A DNA stretch of 42,788 nucleotides from Cellulomonas hominis (GCF_901521055.1 NZ_CABEGA010000036.1:1-42788), one strand, 5' to 3'; positions 25,932 to 36,968 are shown, numbered from the stretch's first letter. Notes: generated by a model not told the origin, from the letters alone. Program-made: numbers and translations.

Positions 25932-27119
25932 TCAGGCGATCGTGGCGACCGACTGCCGGGCGATCTCGAGCTCCTCGTTGGTCGGGATCACCAGCACGGT
26001 GACCTCGGCGCCGTCGGGGGAGATGACCGTCGGCTGCTTCTTGCGGCCGGCGTTGCGCTCGGGGTCGACCTGGATGCCCAGGCGCTCCAGGCCCTGCAGC
26101 GCGTTCAGGCGGACGATGTCGTCGTTCTCGCCGATGCCGGCGGTGAACGTGATGACGTCCACGTGGCCGAGCTCGGCGTAGTACTTGCCGACGTAGCCCT
26201 TGATCCGGTGGTAGTAGACGTCCAGCGCGGTCCGGACGTTCTCGTCGCCGTTCGCCGCGGCGTCGTGCACGTCGCGCATGTCGGTGTAGCCCGACAGGCC
26301 GAGCATCCCGGACTTCCGGTTGAGCAGCTCGTCGAGCTGGTCGATCGTGTAGCCGCCGACCCGCGCGAGGTGGAACAGCACCGCCGGGTCGATGTCACCG
26401 GACCGGGTGCCCATGACCAGGCCCTCCAGCGGGGTCAGGCCCATGGAGGTGTCGATGCACTCGCCGCCGCGGACGGCCGACGCCGACGCGCCGTTCCCGA
26501 GGTGCAGCACGATCGTGTTCAGCTCGGAGACGTCCTTGCCCAGGAACTCGGCGGTCGCCCGGGAGACGTACAGGTGCGAGGTGCCGTGCGCGCCGTAGCG
26601 GCGGATCTTGTACTGCGCCGCGACCTCGCGGTCGATCGCGTAGGTGTACGCGGCCGGCGGCATCGTGCGGTGGAACGCCGTGTCGAACACCGCGACGTGC
26701 GGGACGTTCGGGAACGCGTGCCGGGCGGCCTTCACCCCGGCGACGTTCGCCGGGTTGTGCAGCGGCGCCAGTGGGGACAGGGCGTCGATCTGGGCGAGCA
26801 CCTCGTCGTCGATGACGGCCGGGCCGTCGAAGACGTCGCCGCCCTGGACGATGCGGTGGCCCACGGCGGTGAGGTCGGCCTCGCGCAGCTGCGGGCCCTG
26901 CTGCTCGAACAGGTCGAGGACCAGGCGCATGCCGGTCTCGTGGTCCGGCACCGCCTGCTCGAGGACCGTCTCGCCCGACGGGCCCTCGTGCTTGACCTTG
27001 CCGACCTCGAGGCCGATGCGCTCGACGATGCCGCTGGCGAGCGCGTCGCCGCTGGTCACGTCGACGAGCTGGTACTTGATCGACGAGGAGCCGGAGTTGA
27101 TGACGAGGACGTGGTTCAC
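25932..27119 (-). CDS. ackA: Acetate kinase
   Basis: 395 residues, full length. Acetate kinase interconverts acetyl-phosphate plus ADP with acetate plus ATP. Signatures are VLVINSGSSSIKYQL, VGHRIVQGGDVF, AVFDTAFHRTMP, RRYGAHGTSHLYV, IVLHLGNGASASAV, TSMGLTPLEGLVMGTRSGDIDP and FTAGIGEND. The GTG start overlaps the pta stop by four bases (GTGA), so pta and ackA are coupled. Together with Pta and the phosphoketolase next door it completes a route from sugar phosphates to acetate with ATP gain. Confidence 0.97.
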   Translation of the reverse strand: MNHVLVINSGSSSIKYQLVDVTSGDALASGIVERIGLEVGKVKHEGPSGETVLEQAVPDHETGMRLVLDLFEQQGPQLREADLTAVGHRIVQGGDVFDGPAVIDDEVLAQIDALSPLAPLHNPANVAGVKAARHAFPNVPHVAVFDTAFHRTMPPAAYTYAIDREVAAQYKIRRYGAHGTSHLYVSRATAEFLGKDVSELNTIVLHLGNGASASAVRGGECIDTSMGLTPLEGLVMGTRSGDIDPAVLFHLARVGGYTIDQLDELLNRKSGMLGLSGYTDMRDVHDAAANGDENVRTALDVYYHRIKGYVGKYYAELGHVDVITFTAGIGENDDIVRLNALQGLERLGIQVDPERNAGRKKQPTVISPDGAEVTVLVIPTNEELEIARQSVATIA

Positions 27120-29197
27120 AGCGAGCCTTCCGAGGTCGAGCCCAGGGCCTGGGCCTGGATCGCCGTGATGGCGACGGTGTTGACGATGTCCTGCACGAGG
27201 GCACCGCGGGACAGGTCGTTGACGGGCTTGCGCAGGCCCTGCAGCACGGGGCCGACGGCCACCGCGCCGGCGGAGCGCTGCACGGCCTTGTAGGTGTTGT
27301 TGCCGGTGTTCAGGTCGGGGAACACGAACACGGTCGCACGGCCCGCGACGTCCGACTCGGGCATCTTGGTCTTCGCGACCGAGGCGTCCACGGCGGCGTC
27401 GTACTGGATCGGCCCCTCGACGTTGAGGTCGGGGCGGCGCTCGCGGACGAGCTCGGTGGCGGTGCGGACCTTGTCGACGTCCGCGCCGGAGCCGGACGCG
27501 CCGGTCGAGTAGGACAGCATGGCGATCCGCGGCTCGATGCCGAACTGCGCGGCCGTGGCGGCCGAGGAGATCGCGATGTCCGCCAGCTGCTCGGCCGTCG
27601 GGTCGGGGTTGACGGCGCAGTCGCCGTAGACCAGCACGCGGTCCTCGAGGCACATGAGGAACACGCTGGACACGACGGAGGTGCCCGGCACGGTCTTGAT
27701 GATCTCGAACGACGGCTTGATGGTGTGCGCCGTGGTGTGGGCCGCGCCCGACACCATGCCGTCCGCGAGACCGAGCTGGACCATCATCGTGCCGAAGTAC
27801 GACACGGAGGACACGATCTCCCGCGCCCGCTCGACCGTCATGCCCTTGTGCTTGCGGAGCTCGGTGTAGTGCTCGGCGAACCGCTCCAGCAGCTCGCCCG
27901 ACTTCGGGTCGATGACCCGCGCGGCGCTCAGGTCGAGGCCCAGCTCGGTGGCGCGGGCGCGGATCGACGTCTCGTCGCCGAGCAGGGTCAGGTCGGCGAC
28001 CTGGCGCTGCAGCAGCGTGGACGCGGCCCGCAGGATCCGGTCGTCGGAGCCCTCCGGCAGCACGATGTGCTTCCGGTCGGACCGCGCGCGGTCCAGCAGG
28101 CCGTACTCGAACATGAGCGGCGTGACGACCTCGGGCACCGGCACCTCGAGCGCGGCCAGCGCCTCCTCGGCGTCGGTGTGCTTCTCGAACAGGGCCAGCG
28201 CGGTGTCGACCTTGCGCTGGGAGTCGGCCGACAGGCGGCCGCGGGTGCTCGCCGCCGCGCTGGCCGACCGGAAGGTGCCCAGGTCGGTGCGGATCAGCGG
28301 GAGCCGGCTGCCGAGGCCGTCGACCAGGCGCTCCACGATGGCCGGCGGGTAGAAGCCGCCGTTGAGGATGATGCCGGACAGCGACGGGAAGCCGTCGGCG
28401 GTGTGGGCCATGAGCAGGCCGAGCAGGATGTCCGAGCGGTCGCCCGGGACGATCACCACGACGCCGTCCGACAGCCGCTCCAGCAGGTGCTCGATCGACA
28501 TCGCGCCGACCAGGACCTCGGTGGCCTCGCGGGACAGGAGCTGCTCGTCGCCGCCGACCAGGGTGCCGTCGACGGACTCCATGAGCTGCCGCACGGTCGG
28601 CGCCACGAGGAACGGCTCCTCCGGCAGCGCCCAGGCGGTCGCGCGGGTGGACAGCTCGGCGCGCACCGCGTCGACCGCGGCCGGGTCGCAGCGGTTCGCG
28701 ACGATGGCGACGACCTGCGCGTGCCCCGCCTCGAGCTCGGACGCGGCCACCTCGGCGACCTGCCGGACCTCCTCCGGGGTGCGGCCCTGGCCCTTGACGC
28801 ACAGCAGCACCGGGGCGCCGAGGTTCGCGGCGATCCGGGCGTTGAACCCCAGCTCGGCCGGGCCGGCGATGTCGGTGTAGTCGGTGCCGACGATGACCAC
28901 GACGTCGCAGTCGCGGGCCACCGCGTGGTAGCGCTGCACGATCGTGGCGAGCGCGGCCTCGGGGTCGGCGTGCACGGCCTCGTACGAGGTGCCGATGCAG
29001 TCCTCGTAGGACAGGTCGACGCCGTCGTGGGCGAGCAGCAGCTCCAGCACGTAGTCGCGGGTCTCGGTCGACCGGGCGATCGGCCGGTACACGCCGACCC
29101 TCTGCACGGTGCGGGTCAGCAGGTCGACCAGACCGAGCGCGACGGTCGACTTGCCGGTGTCCCCCTCGGGGGACGTGACGTAGATGCTGCGGGCCAC
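27116..29197 (-). CDS. pta: Phosphate acetyltransferase (long, DRTGG-containing type)
   Basis: 693 residues, three-part Pta as in E. coli and Corynebacterium. An N-terminal P-loop-like domain (SIYVTSPEGDTGKSTVALGL) is followed by a DRTGG-type regulatory region (about 215-330) and the catalytic PTA_PTB domain (about 370-690). The last shows HIVLPEGSDDRILRAA, DGMVSGAAHTTAHTIKPSFEIIKT, VYGDCAVNPDPTAEQLADIAI and MLSYSTGASGSG. It converts acetyl-phosphate plus CoA to acetyl-CoA. The start is the GTG at 29197; its best ribosome site (GAGGAAG) is far upstream, so the start is less certain than the frame. It is followed directly by ackA. Confidence 0.96.
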   Translation of the reverse strand: MARSIYVTSPEGDTGKSTVALGLVDLLTRTVQRVGVYRPIARSTETRDYVLELLLAHDGVDLSYEDCIGTSYEAVHADPEAALATIVQRYHAVARDCDVVVIVGTDYTDIAGPAELGFNARIAANLGAPVLLCVKGQGRTPEEVRQVAEVAASELEAGHAQVVAIVANRCDPAAVDAVRAELSTRATAWALPEEPFLVAPTVRQLMESVDGTLVGGDEQLLSREATEVLVGAMSIEHLLERLSDGVVVIVPGDRSDILLGLLMAHTADGFPSLSGIILNGGFYPPAIVERLVDGLGSRLPLIRTDLGTFRSASAAASTRGRLSADSQRKVDTALALFEKHTDAEEALAALEVPVPEVVTPLMFEYGLLDRARSDRKHIVLPEGSDDRILRAASTLLQRQVADLTLLGDETSIRARATELGLDLSAARVIDPKSGELLERFAEHYTELRKHKGMTVERAREIVSSVSYFGTMMVQLGLADGMVSGAAHTTAHTIKPSFEIIKTVPGTSVVSSVFLMCLEDRVLVYGDCAVNPDPTAEQLADIAISSAATAAQFGIEPRIAMLSYSTGASGSGADVDKVRTATELVRERRPDLNVEGPIQYDAAVDASVAKTKMPESDVAGRATVFVFPDLNTGNNTYKAVQRSAGAVAVGPVLQGLRKPVNDLSRGALVQDIVNTVAITAIQAQALGSTSEGSL

Positions 29198-29252
29198 GGG
29201 TGGGGCTTCTTCCTCGTCGAGAGATGACCGGGTGTGTCAGGTGGTGGGATGA

Positions 29253-29270
29253 ATTCTGCCGGACGTCCGG
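29253..29270 (-). promoter_or_regulatory. Possible -10 and palindromic operator upstream of pta
   Basis: On the minus strand CAGAAT (29253-29258) is preceded directly by the perfect 12-base palindrome CCGGACGTCCGG (29259-29270). The GGACGTCC core also occurs upstream of xfp and of the fructose operon. No matching -35 is seen, so this is tentative. Confidence 0.3.
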
Positions 29271-29363
29271 TGCCGAGGGGTGCGGACGGGCGGGTGACGG
29301 TGGCCACCAAGGAGCTCCGCGGGCCGTGTCGGCGCCCTCCGTCGTGACCAAGGTCCTAGAAGA

Positions 29364-29399
29364 CCGATGGCCCGCACCGCGCGCGGTGCGGGCCATCGG
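29364..29399 (-). terminator. xfp terminator
   Basis: Arms CCGATGGCCCGCACCGC (29364-29380) and GCGGTGCGGGCCATCGG (29383-29399); the innermost pairs must open to form a loop. It lies 14 bases past the xfp stop and separates xfp from pta. Confidence 0.88.
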
Positions 29400-29413
29400 C
29401 CGCGAGGGACTCG

Positions 29414-31900
29414 CTACTCGTTGTCACCGCCGGTGGCGGCGGTGGCGTTCTGCTGCGGGCCGCCGACCTCGGTGCCCGTCTCGCCGGCGTCGGGCCACAC
29501 CCAGTCGCGCACCTCGGGGATGTCCTCCCCGTGCTTGCGGGTGTAGTTGTGCGCCTTCAGCCGGGCGTCGACCATCCGCTGGCGGAGCCCGGCGTACTTG
29601 GAGCCGAGCGAGGGCGTCTGGTCGATGACGTCGATCACCAGGTGGTACCGGTCGAGGTCGTTGAGCATGACCATGTCGAACGGCGTGGTGGTCGTGCCCT
29701 CCTCCTTGTACCCCCGCACGTGGATGTTCTTGTGCCCCTTGCGGCGGTACGTCAGGCGGTGGATCAGCCACGGGTAGCCGTGGTACGCGAACACGATCGG
29801 CTTGTCCGTCGTGAACAGCGTGTTGAAGTCGCGGTCTGACAGGCCGTGCGGGTGCTCGCGCTCGTCCTGCAGGCGCATGAGGTCCACGACGTTGACCACG
29901 CGCACCTTGAGGTCCGGCAGCTCGCGCTTGAGGATGTCGGCCGCGGCCAGCACCTCGAGCGTCGGGACGTCGCCCGCGCAGCCCAGGACGACGTCGGGGT
30001 CCTCGCCCTCGACCTCGGTGCCGGCCCACTCCCAGATGCCGAGGCCGCGGGTGCAGTGCGCCACCGCCTCGTCCATCGTGAGGAAGTTCGGCGCGGGCTG
30101 CTTGCCGGACACCACGACGTTGACGTACTGCCGGCTGCGCAGGCAGTGGTCGTACGTCGACAGCAGGGTGTTCGCGTCCGGCGGCAGGTACACCCGGACG
30201 ATCTCGGCCTTCTTGTTGACCACGTGGTCGATGAAGCCCGGGTCCTGGTGGCTGAACCCGTTGTGGTCCTGGCGCCACACGTGGCTGGACAGCAGGTAGT
30301 TCAGCGACGCGATCGGCCGGCGCCACGGGATGTGGTTCGTGACCTTGAGCCACTTCGCGTGCTGGTTGAACATCGAGTCGACGATGTGGATGAACGCCTC
30401 GTACGAGGTGATCAGGCCGTGGCGCCCGGTGAGCAGGTAGCCCTCGAGCCAGCCCTGGCACTGGTGCTCCGACAACATCTCCATCACGCGGCCCGCGCGG
30501 GCCAGGTGGTCGTCGACGTCGGTCGGCAGGTACTCGGCGTTCCACTGCTTGTCCGTCACGTCGAACACCGCCTGCAGGCGGTTGGACGCGGTCTCGTCCG
30601 GGCCGAAGATCCGGAAGTTGTCCGGGTTCCGGCGGATGACCTCGGTCAGGTACACGCCGAGCTGGCGCGTGGCCTCCGAGATCGAGCCGCCCGGCACCGG
30701 GACGTCGACCGCGAAGTCGCGGAAGTCCGGCAGGCGCAGGTCCTTGAGCAGCAGCCCGCCGTTGGCGTGCGGGTTGTCGCTCATCCGCAGGGTGCCCTCG
30801 GGTGCGAGCGCGAGGATGTCCTCGCGCACCGAGCCGTTCTCGTCGAACAGCTCCTCCGGGCGGTACGACTGCAGCCAGCCCTCGAGCACCTTGAGGTGCT
30901 CGTCGGTGTCGCGGGCGCTGGCGAGCGGCACCTGGTGCGAGCGCCAGGAGTCCTCGACCTGCTTGCCGTCGATGACCGGCGGGCAGGTCCAGCCCTTGGG
31001 CGTCTTGAAGACGATCATCGGCCACGCCGGGCGGGACTCGTCGCCGGCGGCCGCGCGGGCCTTGATCTCGGCGATCTCGTCGAGCACCACGTCGAGCAGC
31101 TCCGCGAAGCGCGCGTGCACCGCCGCGTGGTCCTCGCCGTCGAACCCGCCCACGAACATGTGCGGCTTGTGCCCGTACCCGCGCATGAGGTCGAGGAGCT
31201 CCTCCTCGGGGATGCGCGCCAGCACCGTCGGGTTCGCGATCTTGTACCCGTTGAGGTGCAGGATCGGCAGGACCACGCCGTCCTTCGCCGGGTCGACGAA
31301 CTTGTTGGAGTGCCACGACGTCGCCAGGGGGCCGGTCTCGGCCTCGCCGTCGCCGACGACCGCCGCGACCAGCAGGTCCGGGTTGTCGAACGCCGCGCCG
31401 TACGCGTGGGACAGGGCGTAGCCGAGCTCGCCGCCCTCGTGGATCGAGCCGGGGGTCTCCGGGGCCACGTGGCTCGGGATGCCGCCCGGGAACGAGAACT
31501 GCCGGAACAGGCGCTGCACGCCCTCGGCGTCCGGCGTGATGTCGGAGTAGACCTCGGAGTACGTGCCGTCCAGGTACGCGCTCGCGACGAGGCCCGGGCC
31601 GCCGTGACCGGGGCCGGTGACGTACAGGGTCGACTGCTCCCGCTCCGCGATCACGCGGTTCAGGTGGGCGTACAGGAAGTTCAGGCCCGGGGTCGTGCCC
31701 CAGTGGCCCAGCAGCCGCGGCTTCACGTGGTCCCGCGTCAGCGGCTCCCGCAGCAGCGGGTTGTCGAGCAGGTAGATCTGCCCCACCGACAGGTAGTTCG
31801 CCGCCCGCCACCAGGCGTCGATGCGTCGGAGCGTCTCGTCCGTGACGGGCTGGCCGGAGCCGGTCCGCCACGTGGCGAGCTGCGACGTCGTCGTAGTCAT
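29414..31900 (-). CDS. xfp: Phosphoketolase (xylulose-5-phosphate/fructose-6-phosphate type)
   Basis: 828 residues, full length. This thiamine-diphosphate enzyme cleaves xylulose-5-P (and, in many, fructose-6-P) with phosphate to acetyl-phosphate and glyceraldehyde-3-P or erythrose-4-P. The ThDP motif is [20 protein letters not shown] (GDG at 183-185). Active-site features include [15 protein letters not shown] (H66), [11 protein letters not shown] (H99), [34 protein letters not shown], and [17 protein letters not shown] with the catalytic glutamate region. The ATG follows GGGGAGAG closely. Acetyl-phosphate goes to Pta and AckA encoded downstream in the same direction, a bifid-shunt-like module. 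Confidence 0.97.
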   Translation of the reverse strand: MTTTTSQLATWRTGSGQPVTDETLRRIDAWWRAANYLSVGQIYLLDNPLLREPLTRDHVKPRLLGHWGTTPGLNFLYAHLNRVIAEREQSTLYVTGPGHGGPGLVASAYLDGTYSEVYSDITPDAEGVQRLFRQFSFPGGIPSHVAPETPGSIHEGGELGYALSHAYGAAFDNPDLLVAAVVGDGEAETGPLATSWHSNKFVDPAKDGVVLPILHLNGYKIANPTVLARIPEEELLDLMRGYGHKPHMFVGGFDGEDHAAVHARFAELLDVVLDEIAEIKARAAAGDESRPAWPMIVFKTPKGWTCPPVIDGKQVEDSWRSHQVPLASARDTDEHLKVLEGWLQSYRPEELFDENGSVREDILALAPEGTLRMSDNPHANGGLLLKDLRLPDFRDFAVDVPVPGGSISEATRQLGVYLTEVIRRNPDNFRIFGPDETASNRLQAVFDVTDKQWNAEYLPTDVDDHLARAGRVMEMLSEHQCQGWLEGYLLTGRHGLITSYEAFIHIVDSMFNQHAKWLKVTNHIPWRRPIASLNYLLSSHVWRQDHNGFSHQDPGFIDHVVNKKAEIVRVYLPPDANTLLSTYDHCLRSRQYVNVVVSGKQPAPNFLTMDEAVAHCTRGLGIWEWAGTEVEGEDPDVVLGCAGDVPTLEVLAAADILKRELPDLKVRVVNVVDLMRLQDEREHPHGLSDRDFNTLFTTDKPIVFAYHGYPWLIHRLTYRRKGHKNIHVRGYKEEGTTTTPFDMVMLNDLDRYHLVIDVIDQTPSLGSKYAGLRQRMVDARLKAHNYTRKHGEDIPEVRDWVWPDAGETGTEVGGPQQNATAATGGDNE

Positions 31901-31980
31901 GTCTCTCCCCGTTGTCGCACATCCACCACGGATGACCGTGGGCCCGGTCGAGCACGCCCCGCCCGGACGACCCCAGCCTT

Positions 31981-32011
31981 GCGGCGCGTCGCGCCGCGAT
32001 CCGGGACGTCC
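31981..32011. other. Hairpin and GGACGTCC palindrome in the xfp upstream region
   Basis: The 265 bases between xfp and the SURF1-like gene hold a hairpin GCGGCGC-GTC-GCGCCGC (31981-31997) and the 8-base palindrome GGACGTCC (32004-32011). No convincing -10/-35 pair for xfp was found by eye. Confidence 0.3.
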
Positions 32012-32154
32012 GACCTAGCCCGCCCCGCAGCTGCGAGGCAGCCGTCAACCATCCAACCCCATCGGGTGAGGCCCTGCACCTGCCCGCGGGCGTGCGACCT
32101 CGGGTTCTGCGGGGGAGGCGGGGGCCGCACGCGGGCGCGCCCAGGTGCGGCGGG

Positions 32155-32169
32155 TACCGTGCTGCGGTG
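32155..32169 (+). promoter_or_regulatory. Leaderless -10 element of the SURF1-like gene
   Basis: TACCGT (32155-32160), 6 bases, GTG at 32167. Confidence 0.55.
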
Positions 32170-33132
32170 CCCCAGGACCCGCCCGCCGACCCGCACGCGC
32201 CCGACGCGCCGGGCGTGCCGCACGCGCCGCGCGTGTCGCTGTGGCGCGTCGCGCGGACGCCGCGGATGGTCGCGCTCCTCGTCGTGCTGCTGGCCGCCGC
32301 CGCGGTGTGCGGACGGCTGGGCGCGTGGCAGCTGGAGCGCGCCGAGGTCCGGGGTGCGTCCGCGCAGGCCGCCCGGCTGGCGGAGATCGAGGCGCAGGAG
32401 CCGGTCCCGATCGAGCAGGTCCTGGCGCCGCAGTCCACGTTCGACGGGGCCCTCGTGGGCCGGCGCGTGGAGGCGACGGGGGAGTACGAGGCCGAGGGGC
32501 AGCTGCTCGTCGCGGGCCGCGCGCTCGGCGACCGCACCGGCCACCTGGTGCTGACCCCGCTGCGGGTGACGTCGGACGACCCGGCGGCGGACGGCGCGGT
32601 GCTGCCGGTCGTGCGCGGCTGGGTGCCGGACGGCGACCCGGACGCGGCGCTGCTCGAGGTGCCCGCCGGTCCGGTCACCGTCACCGGGTACCTGCAGGCG
32701 TCCGAGGACTCCGGGGCGGCGCACGGCAGCCTGCCCGCCGGCACCACCGACTCCATCTCGTCCGCCGAGCTGCTCGGCGAGTGGGGCGGGCCGATCTGGA
32801 CGGGGTACGCGGTGCTGACCGGCGCCGACCCCGCCCAGGACCCCGGCATCGAGCTGCTGCCCCCGCCCACCCGGTCCGGGACCGGGCTGAACATCCAGAA
32901 CCTGGGCTACGCGGCGCAGTGGTTCGTGTTCGGCGGGTTCGCGGTCTTCCTGTGGGTCCGGCTGCTCAAGGACGAGGTGCTCCGCGAGTCCGGCGCGTTC
33001 GATGCCGTGGCGGCACCGGAGGCGCCGGCCGCCCCGGAGGCGCCGGCCACCCCGGCGGCGCCGGCCACCCCCGCGGCTGCGGGACAATCGGTCGGCAGCA
33101 CCAGCACCAGCACCCGAGAGGACCCCCGATGA
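32167..33132 (+). CDS. SURF1-family cytochrome oxidase biogenesis protein
   Basis: 321 residues. SURF1/Shy1 proteins help assemble aa3-type cytochrome c oxidase, probably in heme a delivery. Layout: a short Pro-rich cytoplasmic tail, TM1 at about 30-52 containing the family motif GAWQLERAEVR, a periplasmic domain with the VLPVVRGWVP strand, and TM2 near residues 245-265 (NLGYAAQWFVFGGFAVFLW), which holds the conserved YAxQWF. A Pro-Ala repeat tail (APEAP/ATPAA units) ends the protein. The GTG start is supported by the leaderless -10. The stop overlaps the next gene by four bases. No cox genes are in the window; SURF1-DUF3817-guaA proximity is common in actinobacteria. Confidence 0.88.
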   Translation: MPQDPPADPHAPDAPGVPHAPRVSLWRVARTPRMVALLVVLLAAAAVCGRLGAWQLERAEVRGASAQAARLAEIEAQEPVPIEQVLAPQSTFDGALVGRRVEATGEYEAEGQLLVAGRALGDRTGHLVLTPLRVTSDDPAADGAVLPVVRGWVPDGDPDAALLEVPAGPVTVTGYLQASEDSGAAHGSLPAGTTDSISSAELLGEWGGPIWTGYAVLTGADPAQDPGIELLPPPTRSGTGLNIQNLGYAAQWFVFGGFAVFLWVRLLKDEVLRESGAFDAVAAPEAPAAPEAPATPAAPATPAAAGQSVGSTSTSTREDPR

Positions 33133-33521
33133 CCGAGCCCACCGCCTCGCCCGCCCCCGCACCCGTGCTGGAGGGCGCCCGGGCCCGGCTCGGCCGCTAC
33201 CGGGTGATGGCGTGGATCACCGGCACGATGCTGCTGGTGCTGTGCCTGGAGATGGTGCTCAAGTACGTCTTCCACGCGAACGGCTACGAGCTGACCGGCG
33301 AGCCGAAGCCGGTGATCGGCACCTGGGTCGCCATCGTGCACGGCTGGATCTACGTCGTGTACCTGGTCACGGTCGTGCAGCTGTGGTCCGCCATGCGCTG
33401 GTCGCTCGGCCGGCTGGTGACCATGGCGCTCGCGGGCGTCGTCCCCGTCATGTCGTTCATCCTCGAGCGCCGGGTGCACGCGGACGCGGTCGCGCGGATC
33501 GACGGCACGCCCGCGAGCTGA
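33129..33521 (+). CDS. DUF3817 family membrane protein
   Basis: 130 residues with three predicted transmembrane helices: YRVMAWITGTMLLVLCLEMVL, WVAIVHGWIYVVYLVTVVQLW and LVTMALAGVVPVMSFILERRV. The pattern of short N-terminal tail, first helix followed by a soluble loop, and a final positively charged ERRVHADAV end fits DUF3817, an uncharacterised actinobacterial family (YdzA-like). The ATG overlaps the stop of the SURF1-like gene (ATGA), so the two are co-translated. Function is unknown; linkage with SURF1 hints at a respiratory-membrane role, which is inference. It converges with the acyltransferase gene with 26 bases between. Confidence 0.85.
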   Translation: MTEPTASPAPAPVLEGARARLGRYRVMAWITGTMLLVLCLEMVLKYVFHANGYELTGEPKPVIGTWVAIVHGWIYVVYLVTVVQLWSAMRWSLGRLVTMALAGVVPVMSFILERRVHADAVARIDGTPAS

Positions 33522-33547
33522 GCCGCGCCGGGCACCGTCCGGCCGCG

Positions 33548-34693
33548 TCAGGGGACGGTCGCGGCCGTCCGGGCCGCCTCGGCGCGCCGCGCCCGCCACC
33601 GCGCGACCGGCCGCTCCACCAGCCACCAGCTCGCCGTCGCGGCGACCAGCGTGAGCACGACGGTCGCCGCCGCCCCGGCGAGGTCGTCGGGGTGGTGCAG
33701 CCAGCGCGCGATCGCCGCGTTCCACAGGTACGCCGCGTACGACACGGTGCCCAGGGCGACCGCGGGCCGCAGCAGCGGGCTCGGCAGGCGGGGCCACCGG
33801 CTCGCGGAGGAGATGAGCACCACCGTCGCGACCGCCACGGCCGGCACCCCGACCACGTACCAGGACGTGTGCTGCGCGACCCCGGTGAGCAGCGTGCCGG
33901 CGGCCAGCGCCCCCACGACGGCCAGGAGGGTCGCGCGCCGGGCCCGCGGGGCGGACGGCAGCAGGTGCAGCAGCTCGCCGCGGCCCAGGTACGCCGCGCA
34001 GCCGATGAGCAGCGCGGCGCCCCACGAGGTCGGGAGCGCGTAGACCCGGGCGGTGTCGGGTGCCACGACGAGCAGGGACACGATGCACGCGGCGAGCGAC
34101 CCCGCGACGCACACGGCCAGCGCGACCCGCAGCAGCCCGCGCCGCCAGCCCCACGCGAGCACCAGCGGCCACACCAGGTAGAACTGCTCCTCCGTCGCGA
34201 GCGTCCAGAAGTGGTAGAGCGACTCGCTGCCGTGCGGCAGGCCGGGGACGTTCATCGTGTAGGTCAGCGCGGCCACCACCGACGCGGGGACCAGGCGGGC
34301 CTCGCCCAGGTGGTCCAGGACGCCCTCGACGACGACGTAGCCGGCCAGCACGAGCAGCAGCGGCGGGAACAGCCGCAGCGCCCGGGCGGCGTAGAACCGG
34401 CCGAACCGGACCCGGCCGTGCCGGTCCAGGTCCCGCATCAGCACGCCCGTGATGAGCCAGCCCGACAGCGCGAAGAACATCGTCACGCCGATGACGCCGG
34501 CGGCACCGAACACGTCGGGGGCGGCGTGGTTGAGCAGCACGAGGCCCACCGCGAACCCGCGGAGCGCGTCGAGGCCGGGGAGCCGCGCGGGACGGTCCGG
34601 GCTGCTCGTGCGGGGGTGCACGGCTGCCGACGCGCCGGAGACGACCGCGCGTGTCGCGGCCTCGCCCGGCGTCCTCCGTGCGTCATCCCTCAC
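33548..34693 (-). CDS. Acyltransferase 3 family membrane protein
   Basis: 381 residues with about ten hydrophobic segments. Acyltransferase-3 proteins O-acylate cell-surface sugars or lipids at the membrane. The N-terminal signature LPGLDALRGFAVGLVLLNHAAP carries the conserved R and H; MFFALSGWLITGVLMRDLDRHGRVRFGRFYAARALRLFPPL is the second conserved block with the Arg-rich RxxR. The usual late motif SYxxYLWH is SYAAYLWN here, with asparagine replacing histidine. The GTG start at 34693 is chosen from a leaderless -10 (TATCTT) seven bases upstream. There are no sugar-polymer genes around it, so the acceptor is unknown. Confidence 0.88.
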   Translation of the reverse strand: MRDDARRTPGEAATRAVVSGASAAVHPRTSSPDRPARLPGLDALRGFAVGLVLLNHAAPDVFGAAGVIGVTMFFALSGWLITGVLMRDLDRHGRVRFGRFYAARALRLFPPLLLVLAGYVVVEGVLDHLGEARLVPASVVAALTYTMNVPGLPHGSESLYHFWTLATEEQFYLVWPLVLAWGWRRGLLRVALAVCVAGSLAACIVSLLVVAPDTARVYALPTSWGAALLIGCAAYLGRGELLHLLPSAPRARRATLLAVVGALAAGTLLTGVAQHTSWYVVGVPAVAVATVVLISSASRWPRLPSPLLRPAVALGTVSYAAYLWNAAIARWLHHPDDLAGAAATVVLTLVAATASWWLVERPVARWRARRAEAARTAATVP

Positions 34694-34706
34694 GTAACGG
34701 AAGATA
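34691..34706 (-). promoter_or_regulatory. Leaderless -10 element of the acyltransferase gene
   Basis: On the minus strand TATCTT (34701-34706), 7 bases, GTG at 34693. It supports this start over upstream in-frame candidates. Confidence 0.55.
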
Positions 34707-34865
34707 TGTCCGGTATGCGAGGTTTGGGAACGATGCAGGCGGGTGAGGTGCGGACGGGCACGGGATCTGCACATCCCCCGGCCGACGCTGACGTCACAGG
34801 AGGGTGGCGGGCGCCTCAGCGGGCGCCGCGGCGCGACGACCCAGGTCAGCGGGTGCGCGCCTCGC

Positions 34866-34871
34866 TATGCT
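34866..34871 (+). promoter_or_regulatory. -10 hexamer of the MerR gene
   Basis: TATGCT, about 32 bases before the GTG start and upstream of a strong GGAGG site, so this gene has a normal short leader. No convincing -35 is seen at 17 bases. Confidence 0.45.
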
Positions 34872-34902
34872 GTGCCGCGCCGACCGGAAGGAGGTGTCGC
34901 CC

Positions 34903-35322
34903 GTGTCCCTGCACCACATGCAGATCGGGGAGGTCGCGGAGCGCACCGGCCTGTCCCTGCGCACCATCCGCTACTACGGCGAGGTCGGCCTCGTGCAGCC
35001 CTCGGCCCGCACCCACGGCGGCTTCCGCCTCTACACCGAGCCCGACATCGCACGGTTGGAGCTGATCAAGCGCATGAAGCCGCTCGACTTCTCCCTCGAC
35101 GAGATGGGTGACCTGCTGGGGGTCCTCGACCGCCTCAACGAGCCCGGGATCAGCGCCGAGGAGCACGACGCCCTGCTCGAGCGCCTCGGCATGTACCGGC
35201 TCGCGGCGGAGGAACGGTCCCGCGCGCTGCGCGAGCAGCTCGCCGTGGCGGAGGACTTCCACGAGAGCCTCCGCAAGGAGATCAGCCGCCAGCGCCGGAT
35301 CGGCGAGCGCTCCGGCTCCTGA
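34903..35322 (+). CDS. MerR-family transcriptional regulator
   Basis: 139 residues. Winged HTH at the N terminus: [31 protein letters not shown] and [30 protein letters not shown], followed by a dimerising coiled coil (about 80-125: [30 protein letters not shown]). No C-terminal cysteines or metal-binding loop are seen, so it is not a metal sensor of the MerR/CueR type. The effector is unknown. GTG 34903 is taken as start because GGAGG lies at a good distance. The gene sits immediately before guaA, 23 bases away; guaA has its own leaderless -10, so co-regulation is not required. Confidence 0.88.
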   Translation: MSLHHMQIGEVAERTGLSLRTIRYYGEVGLVQPSARTHGGFRLYTEPDIARLELIKRMKPLDFSLDEMGDLLGVLDRLNEPGISAEEHDALLERLGMYRLAAEERSRALREQLAVAEDFHESLRKEISRQRRIGERSGS

Positions 35323-35333
35323 CGCGCGCGCAC

Positions 35334-35345
35334 TACCCTGGAGCC

Positions 35346-35348
<3 letters not shown>
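35334..35348 (+). promoter_or_regulatory. Leaderless -10 element of guaA
   Basis: TACCCT (35334-35339), 6 bases, GTG at 35346. Hexamer and spacing are identical to those of guaB3. Confidence 0.65.
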
Positions 35349-36948
<1,600 letters not shown>

Positions 36949-36968
36949 ACGAGTCTTCTGACCTGGGT

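Noticed and set aside
31981..31997. GCGGCGC-GTC-GCGCCGC as a terminator.
   Set aside because: It lies upstream of both flanking genes, so it ends no transcript; the arms are simple GC alternation likely by chance.
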